DNA of 64,000 nt from Acidobacteriota bacterium (GTDB lineage: Bacteria; Acidobacteriota; Terriglobia; Bryobacterales; Bryobacteraceae), in NCBI GenBank assembly GCA_947470805.1, contig CANIVU010000030.1, forward strand, positions 1 through 64,000, read 5' to 3'. The notes beneath the pieces were generated by a model. The model did not search any database, was not told where the DNA came from, and worked only from the letters and a program-made list of their open reading frames with translations. This document shows positions 15,510-23,818 of this stretch, piece after piece (position 1 is the stretch's first letter; every line of letters begins with the position of its first letter). The position numbers were made by a program, and so were the translations under genes.

Positions 15510-16282
15510 CGACACCCGAGATCGCGATCGATCAGGTGAGTAAGCAGTTCCGCGGCGGATCACTCGCCCTCGACAATGTTTCCCTGACAGTGGAGAAAGG
15601 CGAATTTGTCTCCCTGCTCGGGCCCTCCGGCTGCGGCAAGTCCACCTTGCTTCGGTTGGTCTCCGGGCTCACGCCCGCGACGCAGGGTACCATCACCGTC
15701 AATGGCATCGAGCCCGCGAACGCCCGCGAACTGATGAGTTTCATCTTTCAGGATGCCACTCTGTTGCCTTGGCGCACCGTGGAGCAAAACGTCGGGCTCG
15801 GTCTGGAACTGGAAGGCGTCGCGCGTCCGGTACTGGAAAAGTCCGTCAACGCCATGCTCTCGCTTGTCGGCCTCGAGAATCTGGCCCAGCGGTATCCGCG
15901 CCACCTCTCCGGCGGGATGAAGATGCGCGTCTCCATCGCCCGCGCCCTCGTCAGCCGCCCGCGAATTCTGCTGCTCGACGAACCGTTTGCCGCCCTCGAC
16001 GAAATGAGCCGGGACCGTCTCAACGAGGAACTCCTCCGACTCTACGCCGAACAGCACTGGACCGTGCTGTTCGTCACCCACTCTGTCGCCGAAGCCGTGT
16101 TTCTTTCCAGCCGCATCGTTGTCCTGGCGCCGCATCCCGGGCGCGTCGCCCACGTCGTTCCCATCGATCTACCTTGGCCCCGCACCGCGGACACCCGGCT
16201 CAGCGACGCCTTCGACGAACAGGTCACTCACGTCTCGCGGCTGCTGCGCAGTGTGCAGGCCGCTGCTCCGGAGGCCCGATGA
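15503..16282 (+). CDS. ABC transporter ATP-binding subunit (SsuB/TauB-type)
   Basis: 259 residues with Walker A 'GPSGCGKST' (residues 40-48), signature 'LSGGMKMRVSIARAL', Walker B 'ILLLDEPFAALD' and the H-loop 'VLFVTHSVAEA'. 'GPSGCGKSTLLRLVSGL' and 'DATLLPWRTVEQNV' are typical of the nitrate/sulfonate/taurine/thiamine-precursor importer group, the same group as the NMT1-like binding protein at 8895. The ATG at 15503 is used because it lies at the 3' end of the preceding gene and opens directly on the domain. It powers uptake together with the next gene. Confidence 0.94.
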   Translation: MVTTPEIAIDQVSKQFRGGSLALDNVSLTVEKGEFVSLLGPSGCGKSTLLRLVSGLTPATQGTITVNGIEPANARELMSFIFQDATLLPWRTVEQNVGLGLELEGVARPVLEKSVNAMLSLVGLENLAQRYPRHLSGGMKMRVSIARALVSRPRILLLDEPFAALDEMSRDRLNEELLRLYAEQHWTVLFVTHSVAEAVFLSSRIVVLAPHPGRVAHVVPIDLPWPRTADTRLSDAFDEQVTHVSRLLRSVQAAAPEAR

Positions 16283-17067
16283 AGCGCCATCTCTGGTTCG
16301 CCCTCAACAGTCTGATCGTCCTGGGGGTCCTCCTGCTCATCTGGCAATCGGGCGTTTGGCTCGGCGTGCCTCCCTACATGCTGCCAGGGCCGCTGGTGGT
16401 CGGCGAGGCCGTCGTCAACCGGTTCCCTTCGCTGATCCGCTCACTCTGGCTCACGTCCGAAGCCGCGGCGCTCGGTCTCGGGGCGAGCATCGTAGTGGGC
16501 GTCGCCATCGCGCTCGCCTTCGCCCAATGGCGTTGGCTCCGGTGCTTGCTTTTTCCGTATACCATCCTTCTACAGACCGTGCCCATCGTTGCCATCGCCC
16601 CGCTGGTGCTGATGTGGGCGGGCAACGGACTGCTCTCGGTCGCCCTGGTGGCCTTCATCATCTGCCTGCCACCGATCATCGCCAACACCACGCAAGGGCT
16701 CATTAGCGTGGAAGAGAACTTCCTCCATCTCTTCCTCATGCACAAGGCCACTCCGGTGCAGGTCTTGCTGCACTTGCGCCTGCCGCACGCGCTGCCCCAT
16801 CTATTTACTGGCATTCGCATCTCGGCCGGCATCTCCGTCATTGGCGCCATTACGGGCGAACTCTTTGCCGGCTCCAGCCGCGTCGGCGAAGGCGGCCTGG
16901 GCTATTCGATCCTGTATGCGAGCGGCCAGCTGGAGACCGACTATCTGTTCGCCCTCGTGCTGGCCGCCAGCGCTTTAGGGTTCTGTTTCTTTTTCGCCAC
17001 CATGTTTCTCGAATGGTACTTGCTGCATGATTGGCATGAGGCGAACCGGTCCGATATTCCTGAGTAA
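16279..17067 (+). CDS. ABC transporter permease (SsuC/TauC-type)
   Basis: 262 residues with about six transmembrane segments. The EAA-type cytoplasmic loop is seen around 'LHLFLMHKATPVQVLLHLRLPHALPHLFTGIRISAGISVIGAITGELF', as in the BPD_transp_1 family. The early 'YMLPGPLVVGEAVVNRFPSLIRSLWLTSEAAALGLGAS' segment is typical of SsuC/TauC/ThiX permeases. It overlaps the ATPase gene by 4 nt. With the lipoprotein encoded at 8895-9863 it forms a complete importer whose parts are split over the two strands of the same cluster. Confidence 0.94.
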   Translation: MKRHLWFALNSLIVLGVLLLIWQSGVWLGVPPYMLPGPLVVGEAVVNRFPSLIRSLWLTSEAAALGLGASIVVGVAIALAFAQWRWLRCLLFPYTILLQTVPIVAIAPLVLMWAGNGLLSVALVAFIICLPPIIANTTQGLISVEENFLHLFLMHKATPVQVLLHLRLPHALPHLFTGIRISAGISVIGAITGELFAGSSRVGEGGLGYSILYASGQLETDYLFALVLAASALGFCFFFATMFLEWYLLHDWHEANRSDIPE

Positions 17068-17081
17068 GAGGTGCTGAAAAA

Positions 17082-17903
17082 ATGCTACGCATGGAATCTC
17101 CCAATGGTTGGTGGCTGATTACGCATCCCGACCATGCCCGTCTGGCCGGGCAGTTCGCGGCCGCTTGGGGCAATGATCGCTTTCGCCGGCCGGAGCCGCG
17201 CTCGCGGGTCCTCCATGGCATCTCTACCCACGACGACGGCTGGGCCGCGCGCGACGCCCACCCCTCCATTACCCGAGAAGGCAAGCCCTCCGCTTTCTCC
17301 ACCGAACTGGTAGGGAAGTACTCGGCGTTCGAAGAGATTGATCTGGCCGACTACCTCGCCGTGCGGGAACGCGCGGTCCGCATCATTGCCGAAGCGGACC
17401 CGTATGCCGGTCTGCTGATCGCCAAACATACCTACAACCTGCTCACCGCGCATGCTGACCGTTCCACCATCGCCCCGTCCCAATTGCCGTTGCTCGACAC
17501 ATTCCTCGAACAGCAACTGGCCTATCAGCAACAACTGCTCCGCCGCATCGAATCCGACGATTCGCTCACCGCGCTGGAAAGAGAACCCGAAACGATTGAG
17601 GAGCACTTCCGGTTACTGCAGGCCTGCGACAATCTCTCCCTGCTGGCCTGTGTGGCCTTCGCTTCCCCCGCGCATCTCCTCCATCCCCTTCCGCTGTGCG
17701 ACGGATCCACGGCCGAGGTACGCGTGGAGCCGCTGGCCCCGCGGCACTTCCGGCTGGATCCCTGGCCTTTCGCGCAGCCCGAATGGACGTTCCGCTTTCC
17801 GGCCCGTCACGTCGACGGTCATCGCTTTGCTTCGTCCGCCGAGCTTGAGGCGCTCTTCACTGCGGCCGCCGTTGAGTCGCTGGAAGTGCATTTGACTGCC
17901 TGA
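17082..17903 (+). CDS. DUF3891-family protein
   Basis: 273 residues matching DUF3891: 'WWLITHPDHARLAGQFAAAWGN' at the start, 'SRVLHGISTHDDGWAARDAHPSI', 'SKYTYNLLTAH'-like 'AKHTYNLLTAHADRS', and 'FRLLQACDNLSLLACVAF'. Conserved His and Asp residues (HPDH, HDDGW, H in AKHTY, D in CDNLSL) suggest an HD-like metal hydrolase, but no function is established. AGAGGTG precedes the ATG. It is the last gene of the plus-strand catabolic run, 14 bp after the permease. A role in the pathway is possible but unproven. Confidence 0.85.
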   Translation: MLRMESPNGWWLITHPDHARLAGQFAAAWGNDRFRRPEPRSRVLHGISTHDDGWAARDAHPSITREGKPSAFSTELVGKYSAFEEIDLADYLAVRERAVRIIAEADPYAGLLIAKHTYNLLTAHADRSTIAPSQLPLLDTFLEQQLAYQQQLLRRIESDDSLTALEREPETIEEHFRLLQACDNLSLLACVAFASPAHLLHPLPLCDGSTAEVRVEPLAPRHFRLDPWPFAQPEWTFRFPARHVDGHRFASSAELEALFTAAAVESLEVHLTA

Positions 17904-18440
17904 GGCGGCGGTGGCAAAAGGCATCGAAACGAACGCTCTGCGCCTGGACGCCGTGAACGAAAATCTGTGGGCGAAGCGGATTGCGTAACTCCCGTAAGGA
18001 GCTGCCAATCGAGATGAAGATCGGTGCAGACCAGTAAGGCCGGTTGGCGGTACATCAGCTTGGAGCCGTTCCGGAGCCGATCGTCCAGAGCCTTGATCAC
18101 CACCCGCTATAACGGCCGGTCCGTGGCGGCTTTTCGCTACTAAATGGGGCCAGAGGCTTTCGGCGGAACGACGGAGCCTTACCTCGCGGATGGAACCGTC
18201 CTGGAGAACATGCAGCGTTTCGCATCTGGGGAGGGGCTGCCGGCCCAGACTATTCCACAACCCGGCGATGCGTGGCAAGCGCTTTGGCGGCGATCTATTG
18301 AGAGCACGGAACTCGCCGGGTCAAGGCACAATTACCAATCGTTTTCACCGATGCACCTCAGCGGTCAGCGATGCGTTCCTGGCCGGAGTGGTTCCTCTGC
18401 TTGCGCGAGGTGGATGGCTCGCGTTCCGGGGCTTTTCCCG
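17904..18440. other. Intergenic stretch of about 540 bp, no gene recognised
   Basis: Between the DUF3891 gene and the end of the intact hsp70 copy. Open frames on both strands exist but have no recognisable domain, and their composition differs from the flanking genes. A minus-strand frame near 17900-18100 reads like an old, degraded coding region but I cannot name a parent gene. This is the right junction of the putative island, so it may hold scars of the insertion event. No inverted-repeat ends or target duplications were seen by eye. Confidence 0.5.
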
Positions 18441-19706
18441 TCAGGCGCCCTCTGCCTGCAGCGCGAGGCCTTGGGCGATGGAGGTGAATTCGTCGCCGGA
18501 CTGGATTTTTTCGGGACCGAAGCGGGTGAGGAACAGCTCGCGGACGGCGGGGACGAAGGAGGTGCCGCCGGTGAGGAAGACGCGGTCGATGGCGGCCGGG
18601 GCGATGCCGGTTTGTTGGAGGAGTTGGTTGACGGCGCCTTCGATGGCTTCGAGGTCCGGGGCGATCCACGTGTTGAACTCTTCGCGGTGGACGGTGGCGC
18701 GGATGTCGACAGCGCCGTCGCGGAAGTGGAAATCGGCTTCGGCTTGGGATGACAGCAGACGCTTGGTGTGTTGGACCGATTCGTGGAGGCGGTAGCCGAG
18801 ATCGTCGTTCACCAGATTGTAGAGCGCTTCCAGTTTTTCCGGCTCTTCGGCCTGGCCGGGGAGAGAGCGGAGGAGGTGGAGCGTTTTGTTGGACTGCAGG
18901 AACGACAGGTAGTGCCAGCGCTCCAGGTGAGAGTAGAGCCAGACCGGGACGGGGAGGCGCTTTTCGCCGGAGCGGAGCCAGGTCCCGTGGCCGAGTTCGG
19001 GGCTGACGACGTGGCGGATGAGGCGGGAATCGAACGCGTCGCCGGCGAGGCCGACGCCCGAGTTGCCCAATAACTGGCGCTTGCCGGGGCCGACGCGGAG
19101 GAGGGAGAAATCGCTGGTACCGCCGCCGAAATCGCCGACTAGGAGGAGTTCCTCCTGCTTGAGCTGGGAGGCGTGGAACCAGGCGGCGGCGACGGGCTCC
19201 ATTTCGAAGTCGACGGTTTCGAAGCCGGCTATCAGGTAGGATTCGCGGAGACGGGCGAGGGCGAAAGCGTCGTCGTCATCGGTTTCGGCGCCGACGAAGC
19301 GGACGGGGCGGCCGGCGATGACGCGGCGGATGGGTTGGGCGAAGAACGCCTCGGCTTGGGTGCGTATATCGCGGAGGAAGATGGCGATCAGTTCTTCAAT
19401 GCGGTACTGGCGGCCGAAGACCTCTGTGCTTTTGAGGCTGCGGCTGGCGAGGAAAGATTTCAGCGACTGGATGAGGCGGCCCTTGGCGTCGGCGTCGAGA
19501 TACTCGCTGATGGCTTCGGGGCCGGCGAACCAGCGGGAGCGCTGGGCGGCCTGGGATTCGGCGTAGAGGATGGAACGGAACGATTCGACACCGGCGGTGA
19601 AGGTGGCCAGCTGTACCTGCCCCTCGCGGGCGAAGGCGATGGAGCTGTTGGTGGTGCCGAAATCGATGCCGAAGCCGGGTTCTGTATGCTTCTTTTTGCG
19701 CGGCAA
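18441..19706 (-). CDS. Hsp70-family protein (short YegD-like), copy 2
   Basis: 421 residues with an actin-like ATPase fold: phosphate-1 'GIDFGTTNSSIAFA', 'VDFEMEPVAAAWF', 'LLLVGDFGGGTSDFSLL' (phosphate-2) and 'AIDRVFLTGGTSFVPAVRELF' (adenosine motif). It lacks the roughly 200-residue substrate-binding domain of DnaK, as in the YegD group, so its client handling is unclear. The reading frame opens with TTG: the ATG that aligns with the start of copy 1 (ATGCGATCC) is followed directly by TAA. It lies 18 bp downstream of the secreted amidase gene on the same strand. This copy is intact after the start region. Confidence 0.87.
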   Translation of the reverse strand: MPRKKKHTEPGFGIDFGTTNSSIAFAREGQVQLATFTAGVESFRSILYAESQAAQRSRWFAGPEAISEYLDADAKGRLIQSLKSFLASRSLKSTEVFGRQYRIEELIAIFLRDIRTQAEAFFAQPIRRVIAGRPVRFVGAETDDDDAFALARLRESYLIAGFETVDFEMEPVAAAWFHASQLKQEELLLVGDFGGGTSDFSLLRVGPGKRQLLGNSGVGLAGDAFDSRLIRHVVSPELGHGTWLRSGEKRLPVPVWLYSHLERWHYLSFLQSNKTLHLLRSLPGQAEEPEKLEALYNLVNDDLGYRLHESVQHTKRLLSSQAEADFHFRDGAVDIRATVHREEFNTWIAPDLEAIEGAVNQLLQQTGIAPAAIDRVFLTGGTSFVPAVRELFLTRFGPEKIQSGDEFTSIAQGLALQAEGA

Positions 19707-19880
19707 TCTTTTAGGATCGCATGGCTAGGGTTGGAGAGTGAGTTTCAGCACGGTGGATTTTGTGGTGAGGCGGAGGTAGAGGCCGCCTTTGGCTAGTTTT
19801 TCGCGGTCGGGGTCGGAGAGGGTCTCGGTGCCGGAGAGTTGTTGGAAGTGGCGGTTGGCGAGGACGGCGATGACGGGGCC
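18441..19880. repeat. Right copy of the large direct repeat (hsp70 + amidase end)
   Basis: Homologous to 5447-6505 in the same orientation. It includes all of hsp70 and about 150 bp of the amidase 3' end. This copy carries longer, coding sequence throughout, so it is nearer the ancestral state. The right limit is approximate and was judged by eye from the loss of shared strings. Confidence 0.85.
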
Positions 19881-21533
19881 GGTGTCGTCTTTGGTTGTGC
19901 GGTGGAGCGTGGCGGCGAGGATTTCGCCGGGCGGGAGCGTGGCGGTGATGGCGTAGGCGAGTTCACCGGTGGCGGGCGTGAGGGTGAATTTGGCGGTGAG
20001 GTTGGTGGCGCTGTTTTGCCAGGAGCGGGGGGCGAGTTGCTTTACTGAGGGGGTGCGGGCGGGGGCGCGGCGGTGGTGGGTGGCCTGTTCGTAGGCGTAG
20101 GCGTAGCCGAGGAGTTTCGCGTCGCTGAAGGCGGGGCCGAGGAGTTCCAGGCCGACCGGGAGGCCATCGGCGGTGAAGCCGGCGGGGACGGTGATGGCGG
20201 GGAAGCCGGTGGTGGCGCTGAGCTGGCAGGTGCCACCGGGCTGCGCTTCGCCGATGCGGACGGGCTTGCGGCGGAGGGTGGGGTAGACGAGGGCGTCGAG
20301 CTTTTCCTCCTCCATGAGCTTGAGGATCATCTGCTGGACGGCGGCGCGTTTGGCGAGGGCGATTTTGTGGTCGTGGGTGCCGCGGCCCTTGGAGGCCAGG
20401 TGGCGGGCGAAGGTGGCTTCGAGGGCGGTGTGGATGAGGCCGCCTTTGACGATTTCCTCGAGCGAGTGGACGGGCGCCGGGCCATGGGTGGCAAGGTACT
20501 GGGCGAGATCCTCCTTGAATTCGTGGGTGATGACGGAGGAGTTGTTGAGCGCTTCGAGGAGGTCCTTCATGGGGACGGGGGAGACGGTGGCGCCTTGTTT
20601 CTTGAGATCGTCGATGGCGGTGCGGACTAATTTGAGGACTTCGGTGTCGTCAGTGGCGTCGCCAAAGAGCGGTTCCAAGATGCCGATTTTGGCGCCTTTG
20701 AGGGCGCCGGGTTGGAGGGCGGCTGTGAAGTTGAGCTTGGGGGCGTTGCGGGTGGCGGCGTCGTTGGGGTCTTCGCCGGTGGTGGCGTCGAGGACCGCGG
20801 CGAGGTCGGCTACGGTGCGGGCGAGTGGGCCGCCGGTGTCTTGCGTGACGGAGAGGGGGACGATGCCGGCGATGCTCGAGAGCCCCTTGGTGGGGCGGAG
20901 GCCGGTGAGGTTATTGACGGAGGCGGGGATGCGGATGGAGCCGCAGGTATCGGAGCCCATGCCGGCGGCGGCGAGGCTGGCGGCGACGGCGGCGCCGGTG
21001 CCACCGCTGGAGCCGCCGGGGTGGCGGGTGGGGTCATAGGGGTTGCGGGATTGGCCGAAGGCGGAGCCGACGGTGGTGATGCCGGAGGCGAGTTCGTGGA
21101 GGTTGGATTTCGCGATGAGAATGGCGCCGGCGTCGCGGAGTTTCTTGACCTGGAAAGCGTCGGCGTTGGGGGTGAAGCCCGCTAGCGCGAGGGTGCCGGC
21201 GGTGGTGGGCATGTCGCGGGTGGAGTAGTTGTCCTTGACGATGATGGGGATGCCGTGGAGAGGGCCGCGGGGGCCTTTGGCTTTGCGTTCGCGGTCGAGG
21301 GCGTCGGCTTCGGCGAGGGCGTTGGGGTTGAGGGTGATGAGGGCGTTGAGGCGGGGGCCTTGTTGGTCGAAGGCCGCGATGCGGTTCAGATAGGCCTGGA
21401 CTAGTTCGCGGGAGGTGGCGCGGCCTTCGGTGAGGGCCCTTTGCAGATCGGCGATGGAGGCTTCGGCGACTTCCACGGGCTGGGCGTGGAGGGTGAGCAG
21501 GGTTAGTAGGACGAGGGTTGCGGTGGCCTTCAT
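19725..21533 (-). CDS. Secreted amidase-signature enzyme with C-terminal CHRD-like domain
   Basis: 602 residues. A signal peptide ('ATLVLLTLLTLHAQ') directs export. The amidase domain has K100 in 'PIIVKDNYS', 'HPGGSSGGTGAAVAAS' (residues 171-186) and S199 in 'GSDTCGSIRIPAS', so the Ser-cisSer-Lys triad is complete. The last about 110 residues ('LTAKFTLTPATGELAYAITATLPPGE' to 'LAKGGLYLRLTTKSTVLKL') look like a CHRD-type beta domain, unusual for an amidase. Substrate could be a peptide amide or other extracellular amide. It overlaps the upstream GH-like gene by 4 nt and is followed by hsp70. Confidence 0.88.
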   Translation of the reverse strand: MKATATLVLLTLLTLHAQPVEVAEASIADLQRALTEGRATSRELVQAYLNRIAAFDQQGPRLNALITLNPNALAEADALDRERKAKGPRGPLHGIPIIVKDNYSTRDMPTTAGTLALAGFTPNADAFQVKKLRDAGAILIAKSNLHELASGITTVGSAFGQSRNPYDPTRHPGGSSGGTGAAVAASLAAAGMGSDTCGSIRIPASVNNLTGLRPTKGLSSIAGIVPLSVTQDTGGPLARTVADLAAVLDATTGEDPNDAATRNAPKLNFTAALQPGALKGAKIGILEPLFGDATDDTEVLKLVRTAIDDLKKQGATVSPVPMKDLLEALNNSSVITHEFKEDLAQYLATHGPAPVHSLEEIVKGGLIHTALEATFARHLASKGRGTHDHKIALAKRAAVQQMILKLMEEEKLDALVYPTLRRKPVRIGEAQPGGTCQLSATTGFPAITVPAGFTADGLPVGLELLGPAFSDAKLLGYAYAYEQATHHRRAPARTPSVKQLAPRSWQNSATNLTAKFTLTPATGELAYAITATLPPGEILAATLHRTTKDDTGPVIAVLANRHFQQLSGTETLSDPDREKLAKGGLYLRLTTKSTVLKLTLQP

Positions 21534-23746
21534 TGGCGAAGGGTACCACGGAGGAGCCAGACTTCCGAGAGGCGGGAGCGATTGCGCCAGTTGAGGTGCG
21601 CTTCATCGCCGGCTTTGTCCCAGGTGAGGACGATGCGGCCGTTGGTGAGGTCCGACGGGGGGACGGGGAACTCTTTGAACTCGCCGATCTGTTTGCCGTC
21701 CTTGGTGGGTTGGACGCGCTTGCCGTTGATCTTGAGCAGGGCCTGGCCGTAGCCGGTGGTGCGGACGGTGTATTCGTATTCGGGGTCGAGGCCTTCGTAG
21801 ACCATTTTGTGGGGCCACTGGGTGACGAGCCAGCTGCGCCGTTCGCGGCTATAGCCGTCGTTGCGCCACCAGAAGAGGGGCGTGGCTTCGTCCTCGTCGA
21901 TGTCGCGTTCGACGTGGGGCATTTTGGCGATGTTGCCGATAGCGTCGTAGAAGCTGCCTTCGCCGGGGGATTCCCAGTTGGCGAGTTCCATTAGGCGCGC
22001 GTTGCGTGCGGGGGCGGGGAGTTTTTCGGCTTTGGTGATTTCGTCTTCGAGCCACCAGCGGTTGTTGAGGGGGAGGTCGACGAAGTCGCGAATGGCGCCG
22101 CGCTGGGCGTCGCGGGTCTGGTATTTTCCGACGCTGGATTGGAGGTTGATGGAGAGCCAGAGAGCGTCGCAGAGATTGAGGATTTGCGGGCGGAGTTGGG
22201 CCTCTTGAGTGGGACGGGCGAGGGCTTGGCGGGCGGCGATGATGTCGCCGCGGCGGAGGGCGGCGTTGGCATCGGCTTCGGCTTGCGTGTCTTCGAGGAG
22301 ACGGCGGCGGAGGTAGGCGTCGTAGACGGCGCGGAGGTGGTGCATCTGCCAGCGCCAGTTTTTGGCGAGTTCGGGGTGGCGGGTGGCGAGGGATTGCCAC
22401 CAGCGGAGGGTGCCTTCGACGGCGCCGTTGGCGAGGAGGGGGCCGCGCCAGTTGTTTTCGAGCGCCAGGATGGCGTCGGCGATTTCTTCGGCGTCGCGGG
22501 AGTTGATGAAGAGGCGAGCGTATTCGATGAGGATGTCGCGTGGGGCGCGGGTGGGGTCCCAATCGAGGGCGGTCCAGATGATTTTGTTGACGTCATCGTG
22601 GACGCCGTCGGAGTAGGTGATGCCGCCGCTAGCGAGGGCGGCGGTTTTGCGGTGGCGGGCGGCGTATTCGACGGGGCGGGGGTTGATGGCTTCGCGGCCG
22701 AGGGTGAGGGCGTATGTCTGGTCCCAATCGGGGACTTCGAACTGGGAGCGGACGTTGTGGGAGACGTCGGGGTAGAGGCGAATCTTCATACCGGCGGGGA
22801 TGCGGCGGCGGGTTTCGGCCACGGGCGGGCTGGAGGGGCCGGCGACGATGCCGCCGAACCAGGGCGGGGTTTCGCGGGCGAGCCAGGCGTAGACGGTGTT
22901 GGCTTTGGCTTCGTTGAAGCCTTGGAGGCTGAGCCAGATTTGGGCCTGCGGGTGGACGGCGCGGACGCGAGTGGCCATTTGGGCGAGGAAGGGAAGGAGG
23001 GTTTCGGGCGGGTTGTCGCCGGGGTCGCCGCCGGGGACGAAGAGGGCGGAGAGGGTGGCGGAATCGCGGGCGATTTGGGTGATTTCGTCGAGGTAGGCGG
23101 CGGCTTTGGCGGTGTCGGCCGGTTTGAACTGAACGGGGGCCCAGATCCAGTAATCGAGGCCGTAGCGGGCGCAGATTTGGGTGATGGCGCGGTTCATTTC
23201 GCGGGCGGGGAGTTTGGCGTGCGGGCTGGGTTTTTCGCTGAAGAGGGGGATGCCTTCGACGGCGTTCATGCCGAAGAGGGTGAGCTCGCGGATGTAGGTT
23301 TCGAACTGCGGTACGGTCCATGCGTCCCAGGTGTTGTTGGTGTTGCGGTAGCCGAGTTGGTGGCCTCGGATGGGGAGTTTGGGGGCGGAGGTGATGTTGA
23401 TGTTTTTTGGGAGTTCGAGGGTGTGTGGGCCCCAGTGGAGGTGGCGGAGGAGGTGGCCGACGCCGTAGAGGAGGGCGCGGGGGGAGGCGCCTTGGATGTG
23501 GAGGGTGTTGGTTGTGGTGGTGATTTGGTAGGCGTCTGTTGGGAGAGCGGGGTCGATGCTGAGGGTGATGACTTCGCCTTGGGCGGGGCGGGTCGTGGTG
23601 ACTTTCAGGCGCAGGCCGGAGCGGTGTTCGAGCTCCTCGGCGAGGACGGTGGCGGCGGTCGATTCCGGGCTGACGATGACGGCTTTCGTGAGATCGATGG
23701 CGTGGAGGGAGGAGGCCAGCAGGAGGGCGAGCAGTGGGTAACGCAT
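21530..23746 (-). CDS. Secreted glycoside-hydrolase-like protein (GH67/GH20-type N-terminal domain)
   Basis: 738 residues with signal peptide 'LLALLLASSLHA'. An N-terminal alpha/beta domain ('KAVIVSPESTAATVLAEELEHRSGLRL', 'LLYGVGHLLRHLHW') resembles the domain that precedes the barrel in GH67 alpha-glucuronidases and GH20 hexosaminidases. The central part reads like a TIM barrel: 'PIRGHQLGYRNTNNTWDAW', 'YGLDYWIWAPVQF', 'ALFVPGGDPGDNPP', 'IWLSLQGFN' and 'KIRLYPDVSH'. The final 100 residues ('YEYTVRTTGYGQALLKINGKRV') form a beta domain. I cannot name catalytic residues or substrate with confidence. Probably acts on plant or microbial polysaccharide outside the cytoplasm. Confidence 0.75.
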   Translation of the reverse strand: MRYPLLALLLASSLHAIDLTKAVIVSPESTAATVLAEELEHRSGLRLKVTTTRPAQGEVITLSIDPALPTDAYQITTTTNTLHIQGASPRALLYGVGHLLRHLHWGPHTLELPKNINITSAPKLPIRGHQLGYRNTNNTWDAWTVPQFETYIRELTLFGMNAVEGIPLFSEKPSPHAKLPAREMNRAITQICARYGLDYWIWAPVQFKPADTAKAAAYLDEITQIARDSATLSALFVPGGDPGDNPPETLLPFLAQMATRVRAVHPQAQIWLSLQGFNEAKANTVYAWLARETPPWFGGIVAGPSSPPVAETRRRIPAGMKIRLYPDVSHNVRSQFEVPDWDQTYALTLGREAINPRPVEYAARHRKTAALASGGITYSDGVHDDVNKIIWTALDWDPTRAPRDILIEYARLFINSRDAEEIADAILALENNWRGPLLANGAVEGTLRWWQSLATRHPELAKNWRWQMHHLRAVYDAYLRRRLLEDTQAEADANAALRRGDIIAARQALARPTQEAQLRPQILNLCDALWLSINLQSSVGKYQTRDAQRGAIRDFVDLPLNNRWWLEDEITKAEKLPAPARNARLMELANWESPGEGSFYDAIGNIAKMPHVERDIDEDEATPLFWWRNDGYSRERRSWLVTQWPHKMVYEGLDPEYEYTVRTTGYGQALLKINGKRVQPTKDGKQIGEFKEFPVPPSDLTNGRIVLTWDKAGDEAHLNWRNRSRLSEVWLLRGTLRQ

Positions 23747-23818
23747 GGGTTTGTGGGCAGTTTATCAGGTGGTCTGCTATATTCGCGGTAATGGGTTGGA
23801 AGGGATAGGGGATACGCG

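Noticed and set aside
17904-18440. Remnant of a transposase or integrase at the right island junction
   Set aside because: Translations show no DDE, HNH or recombinase motif that I can defend, and no inverted-repeat ends were found.
22139-23791. Plus-strand frame of about 550 residues antisense to the GH-like gene
   Set aside because: Gly/Val/Glu-rich and without domains; the minus-strand frame has a signal peptide and a coherent fold pattern.
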